Shown: in pieces, positions 4,529-9,360 of the stretch
How the letters are laid out: each line of letters opens with the position of its first letter
How positions within the stretch are numbered: the stretch's first letter is position 1
Source: Acidobacteriota bacterium
GTDB taxonomy: Bacteria > Acidobacteriota > Terriglobia > Acidiferrales > UBA7541
Assembly (NCBI GenBank): GCA_003161495.1
Contig: PMOP01000337.1
Span: 1 to 9,360, forward strand
Reading direction: 5' to 3'
DNA: 9,360 nucleotides
Position numbers and translations under genes: made by a program
The notes under the pieces: model-generated
The model's database searches: none
The model's input: only the letters and a program-made list of their open reading frames with translations
Told to the model about the DNA's origin: nothing

Positions 4529-4663
4529 CTAGCCCTTACGATGTTTGAAAAACTCCACCTGCCGCAAGCGCTTTTGTGCCGCCGCTTTGCTTTTATACGG
4601 CCCGCCCAAGTTCTTGCCTTTCTCAGACACTACTTTATACCCGGCCTTCACTTTTTTGATCAT
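4529..4663 (-). CDS. Conserved-looking 44-residue basic protein
   Basis: A short gene: MIKKVKAGYKVVSEKGKNLG continuing GPYKSKAAAQKRLRQVEFFK and ending HRKG. Its pattern (YKVVSEKGKNLGGPYKSK, then AAAQKRLRQVEFFKH) is a short beta hairpin followed by a basic helix. I have seen this pattern in many small bacterial and phage proteins, but I can give no established function. It is very basic (about one residue in four is Lys or Arg), so nucleic-acid binding is conceivable. AAGGAGGGG stands directly before GAACATG, a near-perfect ribosome binding site, which strongly supports translation. It starts a minus-strand run with the next gene 26-32 bases downstream. A promoter is proposed at 4682-4709. Confidence 0.75.
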   Translation of the reverse strand: MIKKVKAGYKVVSEKGKNLGGPYKSKAAAQKRLRQVEFFKHRKG

Positions 4664-4681
4664 GTTCCCCTCCTTAGGCCA

Positions 4682-4709
4682 ATTCTTAGTGGATGTGTAG
4701 AAAAGTCAA
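4682..4709 (-). promoter_or_regulatory. Promoter for the 44-residue gene
   Basis: On the minus strand, TTGACT (4709-4704, five of six to the -35 consensus) and AAGAAT (4687-4682, four of six to the -10) are 16 bases apart. The predicted start near 4675 leaves a leader of about 12 bases that includes the strong ribosome binding site. Confidence 0.4.
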
Positions 4710-4848
4710 TCCATGAAGTCATTTACAATCAGATCCGTAAAGCCAGCCGCAAAAATACCGTGAGCCCTGTATTCTTTCCCTCCTTTCCTTGAACTAACTT
4801 GAAGACGCGATTGAGGCTTGCGAAGAATCAACTTAGACTGGAGCGCGC

Positions 4849-5145
4849 ATGCGAATGAAATTGAGTCAATTCGTCTGGGTTCTGGCAGTGGTGCTGGGTT
4901 CCGGTATTACCGGGGGCGCTGTTCGGGCTGCGGCATCGCCGCTGCCTCAGGACCGGTCCCATAGCGATGATTATTCGAACAACAGCAGGTATCAACAAGG
5001 TGTGCGTGAAGGCAAGGATGATCTTGCCCATAACCGCGACCACTACAAGAAGCGGCACTTCAAGAAAGATGAGGACCAGAAGGCATACGAGATGGGCTAC
5101 CAGGCGGGCCACGCGGGCGATCAGGGCGATCGGCACGATCACTGA
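4849..5145 (+). CDS. Small exported hydrophilic protein
   Basis: The 98-residue protein begins with a signal peptide: MRMKLSQFVWVLAVVLGSGI, then TGGAVRAAASPL, with likely cleavage after AVRAAA (about residue 29). The mature part is highly charged and rich in His, Asp, Lys and Tyr. It holds two related segments, YQQGVREGKDDLAHNRDHY and YEMGYQAGHAGDQGDRHDH, each built on a G-x3-G-type spacing that suggests two short amphipathic helices. No cysteine or lipobox was found. GGAG (4840-4843) lies five bases before the ATG. TTGAGG (4811-4816) and TAGACT (4834-4839) are 17 bases apart and could be a promoter, but the start site would then fall at the ribosome binding site. Divergent from the 44-residue gene. 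Periplasmic location is inferred; function unknown. Confidence 0.75.
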   Translation: MRMKLSQFVWVLAVVLGSGITGGAVRAAASPLPQDRSHSDDYSNNSRYQQGVREGKDDLAHNRDHYKKRHFKKDEDQKAYEMGYQAGHAGDQGDRHDH

Positions 5146-5153
5146 CGGCCACA

Positions 5154-5183
5154 GCTGCATTGGCAATTAGCAGCCCGTTTTTT
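5154..5183 (+). terminator. Weak intrinsic terminator after the exported-protein gene
   Basis: GCTGC (5154-5158) pairs with GCAGC (5170-5174) around an 11-nt loop, and six T residues follow (5178-5183) after CCG. It lies just past the stop at 5145. The stem is short, so efficiency is uncertain. Confidence 0.45.
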
Positions 5184-5198
5184 CATTCTAAACAGCGC

Positions 5199-5227
5199 GC
5201 GGAGCGTCCCGGGTTGGGGCGCTCTGC
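5199..5227. promoter_or_regulatory. 12-bp hairpin abutting an extended -10 promoter
   Basis: GCGGAGCGTCCC (5199-5210) can pair with GGGGCGCTCTGC (5216-5227) around GGGTT, counting two G/T pairs as wobbles. It ends at the base before TATAAT (5228-5233), so it covers the -35 region. It may be an operator or part of the upstream gene's 3' end. Confidence 0.4.
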
Positions 5228-5233
5228 TATAAT
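5225..5233 (+). promoter_or_regulatory. Extended -10 promoter of the small membrane-protein gene
   Basis: TGCTATAAT is a perfect extended -10 element (TGn plus TATAAT). The start site would be near 5240, giving a leader of about 54 bases before the TTG start at 5294. No consensus -35 is visible, as is usual for extended -10 promoters. Confidence 0.6.
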
Positions 5234-5293
5234 CTTTGGGCGTAGAAGAGGGCCTGGCACTTCAGGGGTAAATTTCGAGTTGGGAGGACGTTC

Positions 5294-5569
5294 TTGCCCT
5301 GTCTCCTGCTGATTATTTTTCTTGCGTTTCCCCGAATTGCGCTCGTTTGGTTGTTTCTCACTTCCACTTATTTGCAGCGAGCTTACCACGGACTTTTATT
5401 GCCCGTGCTCGGGTTCCTGTTCTTACCGCTCACGACGCTGGCTTACGCATGGATGACCAATACGAGACAGCCGCTGGAGGGAATTAATTTACTGATACTG
5501 ATTGTCGCAGTGGTGATTGATCTCGGTGGGCTGAGCGGCGGCGAGTATCATCGACGAAGGAACTGGTAA
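5294..5569 (+). CDS. Small integral membrane protein, TTG start
   Basis: This 91-residue protein has three hydrophobic segments: about 3-26 (CLLLIIFLAFPRIALVWLFL), 33-54 (GLLLPVLGFLFLPLTTLAYA) and 63-82 (GINLLILIVAVVIDLGGL), and ends in a basic tail (GEYHRRRNW). FLPLTTLAYAW followed by GINLL and LGGLSGGEYHRRR resembles small uncharacterised membrane proteins found in several bacterial phyla; I know no established function. The start codon is TTG. GGGAGG seven bases before it supports this choice, and no ATG near the N-terminus fits. It has its own promoter (5225-5233), so it is probably a single-gene unit. The tail is expected in the cytoplasm by the positive-inside rule. Gene reality is well supported; role unknown. 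Confidence 0.75.
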   Translation: MPCLLLIIFLAFPRIALVWLFLTSTYLQRAYHGLLLPVLGFLFLPLTTLAYAWMTNTRQPLEGINLLILIVAVVIDLGGLSGGEYHRRRNW

Positions 5570-5571
5570 AT

Positions 5572-5796
5572 TCAACACCAGGCATGTGTACCACTCAGAT
5601 CACTTACCGAAATAATAATCCAGCACCCAGCAACGCGTCTTCTCATTTGCCACATGGCCTTGAATGCGGCTTCGCGGTTCCGTGGCGCTTCCAGAAATAA
5701 CCCAAATCGTTCTTCCACCTCCGGGCGCGCGAGAAGCTGCACGGTAATCCGCTTCGTCCCGCCGCCAATCCTACGGAAGATTTCCTTTGAGTTCAT
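5572..5796 (-). CDS. Possible small protein overlapping the poxB 3' end
   Basis: An ATG at 5796 opens a 74-codon frame that overlaps the last 26 bases of poxB and fills most of the gap to the convergent gene. The product starts MNSKEIFRRIGGGTKRITVQ, then LLARPEVEERFGLFLEAPRN and REAAFKAMWQMRRRVAGCW. It has a plausible composition and GC-rich third codon positions. Against it: no ribosome binding site, a start inside poxB, and no family that I recognise. It could be a translationally coupled gene or a chance frame. Confidence 0.28.
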   Translation of the reverse strand: MNSKEIFRRIGGGTKRITVQLLARPEVEERFGLFLEAPRNREAAFKAMWQMRRRVAGCWIIISVSDLSGTHAWC

Positions 5797-7489
5797 CGAT
5801 GGACTCAAAAAACCGTCCGTGAAGGGTTTGTTTGGCGACGTATAAACCGTAGCCCGCTATTTCTTTCGCGGCAATTTTCGGCGGCAGTGCCAGCGCATCC
5901 GGGTTGGTCACGACGTCGATCAGCACGGGGCCGCTGTGTTTCATCGCGGCCGCAAGGGATTCCTCGAGACTGCTGGAATCCTCGATGCGGATTCCACGGA
6001 TCCCCACAGCCTCGGCCAATTTTGCGAAGTTTGTAGGTTTCACATCCACGCCGAAATCCTCGTAACCTGCGACTCGCATTTCGAGTTTGACCATGCCCAA
6101 CGTGCTGTTGTTGTAGACGATGAGCTTGATGGGGAGTTCATATTGCGCGAGCGTGAGTATGTCACCCATTAACATCGCGAAGCCTCCATCGCCGCTCATC
6201 GAAATAACCTGGCGTTTTGGAAAGGCCAATTGTGCGCCGATGGCTTGCGGCATCGCGTTTGCCATGGACCCGTGATTGAACGAACCAATCAGCCGTCTTT
6301 CCCGAGTCATGCGCAAATGTCGCGCCGCCCACACCGCCGTCATTCCCGTATCCACGGTGAAGATCGCGTCATCGCTTGCCACATCGCTCAAAACGGAGGT
6401 CACATGCTCAGGCGCAAGGGGCCGTGAATTTCCATTTCGCTGGGCGCGGCGCTCGAGCGATTCCTGCGTTTCGCGATATTTCTTTTGGCAGGCCTTCAGA
6501 TGCTTGTCATTTTTCTTGGATTGCAGCATGGGCAGAATGGCCTCCAGTGTAGATTTCACGTCTCCCATCAGGCCAAGATCAAGGTGAGATCTCCGGCCAA
6601 GATGATCGGCCCGAATATCCAACTGAACGATTTTTGGTTTCTTCGGATACCACGCCGTGTATGGAAAATCCGTGCCCAGCATAAAAATCAGGTCAGCTTT
6701 CTCGAGAGAGTAGTGGCCGCTTTCGGTGCCCAGAAGGCCGGTCATTCCCGTGGCAAACGGATTGTCATGCTCCAGAAATTCTTTTCCGCGGAAGCTGTAA
6801 GCGATGGGAGCTTGCAGGCGTTTCGCGAGTTCCAGCACTTCGCCGTGCGCGCCGGAACAGCCGGCCCCGCCAAATAATGTTACCCGGTCGGCGTCATTCA
6901 AGAGATCGGCGAGCTTTTTCAGGTCGCTTGCACAAGGCTGAATCCGGGGCCTTGGAGGAAAAATGCGATGTTCCAATTCCCCTGAAGTCATTTTGGAAGC
7001 GGCGACATCTCCCGGCAGCACCAGAACGCTGACACCTCCGCGAGAAAGGCAGGATTGCATGGCGATTTGCAACAAGCGCGGCATTTGTTTTTCCGTGCTG
7101 ACAAGCTGGCAAAAATCGCTGCATTCCTGAAACAGCCGCTCCGGATGCGTTTCCTGGAAGAAGTCCGTGCCGATTTCGATCGAGGGAATTTGCGCTGCAA
7201 TTGCCAGAACAGGCGCGAGCGTTTTATGAGCATCGTACAATCCGTTAATCAAATGGAGATTCCCGGGTCCGCAACTTCCGGCGCAGACCGCCAAGTTTCC
7301 TGTCAATTGCGCCTCGGCGCTGGCCGCAAACGCGCCCGCTTCTTCATGGCGCACATGAATCCATTCAATTTTTTTGTTTTTGTGAACGGCGTCGACAATG
7401 CTGTTCAAGGAATCGCCAACCACGCCGTAGATGCGTTTCACTCCCGCATCCACCAATGCTTCGACCAGGTGCGTCGCTACCGTCGTCAT
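5771..7489 (-). CDS. poxB: Pyruvate dehydrogenase (quinone) / pyruvate oxidase, ThDP enzyme
   Basis: The 572-residue protein has the length of E. coli PoxB and its landmarks in the same places. The N-terminal PYR domain (1-180) has GVVGDSLNS and the catalytic Glu50 in HVRHEEAGA. The central FAD domain (190-350) has LFGGAGCSGAHGE and LGTDFPYTAWYP. The C-terminal PP domain has the ThDP/Mg motif GDGGFAMLMGDILTLAQYEL starting at residue 433 and ending in YNN at 459-461. The tail, AGYGLYVAKQTLHGRFFESI, aligns in position with the PoxB C-terminal peptide that binds membrane lipid. Known family role: oxidative decarboxylation of pyruvate to acetate and CO2 with electrons passed to quinone at the membrane. 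A related acetolactate-synthase-type enzyme is less likely given the tail and Glu50 context. GAGGAA stands six bases before the ATG. The ATG overlaps the stop of the upstream phosphoesterase gene (ATGA), so the two are co-translated. Confidence 0.93.
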   Translation of the reverse strand: MTTVATHLVEALVDAGVKRIYGVVGDSLNSIVDAVHKNKKIEWIHVRHEEAGAFAASAEAQLTGNLAVCAGSCGPGNLHLINGLYDAHKTLAPVLAIAAQIPSIEIGTDFFQETHPERLFQECSDFCQLVSTEKQMPRLLQIAMQSCLSRGGVSVLVLPGDVAASKMTSGELEHRIFPPRPRIQPCASDLKKLADLLNDADRVTLFGGAGCSGAHGEVLELAKRLQAPIAYSFRGKEFLEHDNPFATGMTGLLGTESGHYSLEKADLIFMLGTDFPYTAWYPKKPKIVQLDIRADHLGRRSHLDLGLMGDVKSTLEAILPMLQSKKNDKHLKACQKKYRETQESLERRAQRNGNSRPLAPEHVTSVLSDVASDDAIFTVDTGMTAVWAARHLRMTRERRLIGSFNHGSMANAMPQAIGAQLAFPKRQVISMSGDGGFAMLMGDILTLAQYELPIKLIVYNNSTLGMVKLEMRVAGYEDFGVDVKPTNFAKLAEAVGIRGIRIEDSSSLEESLAAAMKHSGPVLIDVVTNPDALALPPKIAAKEIAGYGLYVAKQTLHGRFFESIDELKGNLP

Positions 7490-8154
7490 GATTTTCCTCG
7501 CTTCTTCTTCACGGACTTTTTCGTTCCCGATTTCAAGCTTCCCGGCGGATCGCCGGTGGACGCTTTCTCCGCGTTGCCGCCGCCATCGCGGGCAATATCG
7601 GCGAGCAACCGGCGGCTCAATACCGAGCGGGGTTCTTCCAGGGCGACGTCTTTCTGGGAAGCAAATTCGTCTCTATGTTTGATCAACAACCACGACTTCC
7701 CTTCTTTGCTGCCGTATCCGTGCGTGCGCACCAGAACCCAGGAGCCTTTCAGCTTTTTTCCATGTAACGTGAATTTCAGATCGCCTTTTTCCAGAGCTTT
7801 TTCCACGTCATCGCTTTCGGGCAGCCATTCGCCGTTATCCCACACCATCACCGTTCCTCCGCCGTATTCGCCCTCGGGAATGACGCCCTCGAAGTCGCCG
7901 TACTCCAGCGGATGATCCTCGACCTGCATGGCGAGCCGCTTGACGGAAGGATCGAGCGATGGCCCTTTGGGCACCGCCCAGGAAAGCAGCACGCCATTAA
8001 ACTCCAGCCGAAAATCATAGTGGAGCTGCGTGGCGCGGTGTTTTTGAATCACATACAGCCCCGCCTTTTTGTGTGCGGCCGTGGCGTTTGATTTCCCGGA
8101 TGGCTCGGGCGAAATCTTGAAATTTCGTTTCTCTTGATATTTTTTGAGGGACAT
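7486..8154 (-). CDS. Standalone LigD-type DNA 3'-phosphoesterase domain protein
   Basis: The 222-residue protein is a single phosphoesterase (PE) domain, normally the N-terminal module of the non-homologous end-joining ligase LigD. Key residues known from P. aeruginosa LigD are all present with a constant shift of three: His39, His45, Asp47 and Arg49 (KHRATQLHYDFRL), Arg73, His81 and Tyr85 (HPLEYGDFEGVIPEGEYGGG). Manganese-dependent trimming of 3'-phosphate or 3'-ribonucleotide ends is therefore expected. SWVLVR and SWLLIKH complete the barrel. The last 30 residues are Lys/Ser-rich and probably disordered. No ligase or polymerase domain follows, and no Ku gene is visible. AAGGA lies eight bases before the ATG. 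Its stop overlaps the poxB start, so the genes form an operon despite unrelated functions. Confidence 0.9.
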   Translation of the reverse strand: MSLKKYQEKRNFKISPEPSGKSNATAAHKKAGLYVIQKHRATQLHYDFRLEFNGVLLSWAVPKGPSLDPSVKRLAMQVEDHPLEYGDFEGVIPEGEYGGGTVMVWDNGEWLPESDDVEKALEKGDLKFTLHGKKLKGSWVLVRTHGYGSKEGKSWLLIKHRDEFASQKDVALEEPRSVLSRRLLADIARDGGGNAEKASTGDPPGSLKSGTKKSVKKKRGKS

Positions 8155-8222
8155 GCGCAGATCCTTTGAAAAACGAGGAATGAATAATTCAGAAAAATTC
8201 CAAACCTAAATTTTCTTTGCCC

Positions 8223-8240
8223 ACGGTAACGTTTTACCGT
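8223..8240. promoter_or_regulatory. Inverted repeat in the divergent phosphoesterase/peptidase intergenic region
   Basis: ACGGTAA (8223-8229) and TTACCGT (8234-8240) are a perfect 7-bp inverted repeat around CGTT, 69 bases upstream of the phosphoesterase start. It could be an operator for either divergent gene. The remaining intergenic sequence (8155-8407) holds no gene that I can support and no strong promoter match. Confidence 0.4.
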
Positions 8241-8407
8241 ACAGCTATTAGATAACATTTTCCCGACGTTTTCCCTCCCAAGAAAAGTGTATATCGCAAA
8301 TTCATTGTGCCACGCTCAAAGAAGGCATACGATGCGCAAACACGAGGCCACAAAGCGAGATTCCTTCCGCACGAGATGGTCGACGCGCCGGTCATGGAGG
8401 CATGGTG

Positions 8408-9360
8408 ATGAAAAATTTTTCAACGTCCATATTTTCTGAAAATTTGTCACGCAGGGATCTGCTCGCCGGCGCATCTTCCAGCGTAGCGTTATCGCTGGCT
8501 GGGGCAGCGCTTCCGGCCTGGGGCCAGGCGCCGCCAGCCAGCGCGGCCGGCGATCGAGCCGCGCCGAAGCTCTCCCTTTCTCCCGCATCCATGCCCAAGG
8601 CATGGTCGGCTGAGGAGTTCCGTCGGCGCTGGCAGGCCGTTCGCCAAGGAATGAAGGAGAACCATTTCGACTGCCTGATCGTGCCGCAGCACAACACGCA
8701 AGCCATGATTCACGACCGGCAAGACGGCGACGCGGACGTGCAATACCTCACCGGCATACCGGCTGGCTGGGCCATCGTGCCCGCAGAGGGCAAGATCACC
8801 GCGATTTCCAGCCGCGTCGGGTCGTTGCTCGCGGAAAAGCGTCCCATACCCGGCCTGGTGATGACTACGCTTTTCGCGGACAATGCTCCCGACATCGAAG
8901 TGCGTTTTGCGGACGAAGAGGGGTTATGGTCGCCGTCCATCATCGATTGCCTGAAGGAACTGAAGATGGACAAAGCTCGCGTCGGCGTCGGATCGCTTTC
9001 GAACATCTTTCGCAACTCCGAGGGCTCAGTTACCTACACGACCCTCGACCGCGTGCGGCAAGCGTTCCCGCAAGCTCAATTCGAGTCGGCGGCGGACATC
9101 CTGTGGCGCGTAAAGCTCGTGCACAGCGCCGAGGAGATCGCTGTCCTCGAAAAAGCCACCGAAGTCAGCGAAGTTGGGGTGCAGGCCATGCTCGACACGG
9201 CGCGCCCCGGCGCCGTTCATCGCGACGTCTGGCTCAAAATGTACAGCGCCATTGTGCAGGCCTCCGGCGAACGCCCCTGGCGGCTGAGCATCAGCACGAG
9301 AGGGTCGGGGAACGCGAGCTTCGGTTTCCCGTTAGAAGATGTTTTTCGCGCCGGACAAAT
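8408..9360 (+). CDS. Tat-exported M24-family metallopeptidase (creatinase/Xaa-Pro peptidase-like), N-terminal part
   Basis: The plus strand is open from 8408 to the right edge, giving 317 codons of an incomplete protein. It begins MKNFSTSIFSENLSRRDLLA; SRRDLL is a twin-arginine (Tat) motif, followed by a hydrophobic stretch (SSVALSLAGAALPAWGQA) with likely cleavage after about residue 41. The exported part has the creatinase N-terminal domain: EFRRRWQAVRQGMKENHFDC, LIVPQHNTQ, VQYLTGIPAGWAIVPAEGK, LKMDKARVGVGSLSNIF, and ADILWRVKLVHSAEEIAVLE at the domain border. KATEVSEVGVQAMLDTARPG then opens the pita-bread M24 domain. The metal-binding residues lie beyond the window. GGAGG (8396-8400) is seven bases before the ATG at 8408 but only one from the ATG at 8402, so 8408 is chosen. 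Family is confident; prolidase or aminopeptidase activity cannot be decided. Confidence 0.85.
   Translation, partial: MKNFSTSIFSENLSRRDLLAGASSSVALSLAGAALPAWGQAPPASAAGDRAAPKLSLSPASMPKAWSAEEFRRRWQAVRQGMKENHFDCLIVPQHNTQAMIHDRQDGDADVQYLTGIPAGWAIVPAEGKITAISSRVGSLLAEKRPIPGLVMTTLFADNAPDIEVRFADEEGLWSPSIIDCLKELKMDKARVGVGSLSNIFRNSEGSVTYTTLDRVRQAFPQAQFESAADILWRVKLVHSAEEIAVLEKATEVSEVGVQAMLDTARPGAVHRDVWLKMYSAIVQASGERPWRLSISTRGSGNASFGFPLEDVFRAGQ

Noticed and set aside
5154..5233. Small RNA gene between 5145 and 5294
   Set aside because: A hairpin, a T-run and a promoter occur here, but in the order terminator then promoter, which is simply two neighbouring genes' signals.
7055..7915. Plus-strand open frame of 286 codons
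   Set aside because: It is antisense to poxB and the phosphoesterase gene, both of which have intact active-site motifs and ribosome binding sites. Shadow of their codon use.
8489..9220. Several minus-strand frames (64-104 codons) at the right end
   Set aside because: They are antisense to the M24 peptidase frame, which is open to the window edge with a Tat signal, a good ribosome binding site and clear creatinase-domain patterns.

Overview
The window looks like bacterial chromosome of about 55-60% GC, dense in genes. The mix of genes suggests a soil bacterium, perhaps an acidobacterium: a standalone LigD-type phosphoesterase domain, PoxB, a HugZ-like protein, a Tat-exported M24 peptidase and a soil-type phage integrase. 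That assignment is inference; no rRNA or other marker gene is present.

The window has two parts. Bases 1 to about 2638 read as the right-hand end of an integrated genomic island. On the minus strand there is a tyrosine integrase cut by the left edge, preceded by a small excisionase-like HTH gene. Just upstream of that gene lies a 126-bp nested palindrome (607-732). Next come a repeat-rich non-coding stretch (about 790-1030), a HigB/HigA-like toxin-antitoxin pair on the plus strand, and a three-helix membrane protein of unknown function. After two tandem 11-bp repeats, the island ends in the 3' part of a tRNA-Pro(UGG) gene with no 5' part (2586-2638). That is the expected scar of site-specific integration into a tRNA gene. 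It predicts an intact tRNA-Pro at the other end of the island, left of this window.

Bases 2639-9360 look like ordinary chromosome. On the minus strand are a two-CBS-domain protein, a HugZ-like heme/FMN-fold protein, and two small proteins of 78-80 and 44 residues with strong ribosome binding sites; the last three may be one transcript. On the plus strand are a small exported protein and a small membrane protein with an extended -10 promoter. A minus-strand pair follows: a standalone LigD-type 3'-phosphoesterase whose stop overlaps the start of poxB (pyruvate:quinone oxidoreductase). The plus-strand M24 metallopeptidase with a Tat signal runs off the right edge.

The most unusual items are the nested palindrome in front of the excisionase/integrase genes and the tRNA-Pro attachment scar with its neighbouring repeats. 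The coupling of a DNA-end-processing enzyme to pyruvate oxidase is a weaker point of interest. No CRISPR array, rRNA gene, complete tRNA or insertion-sequence transposase was seen.
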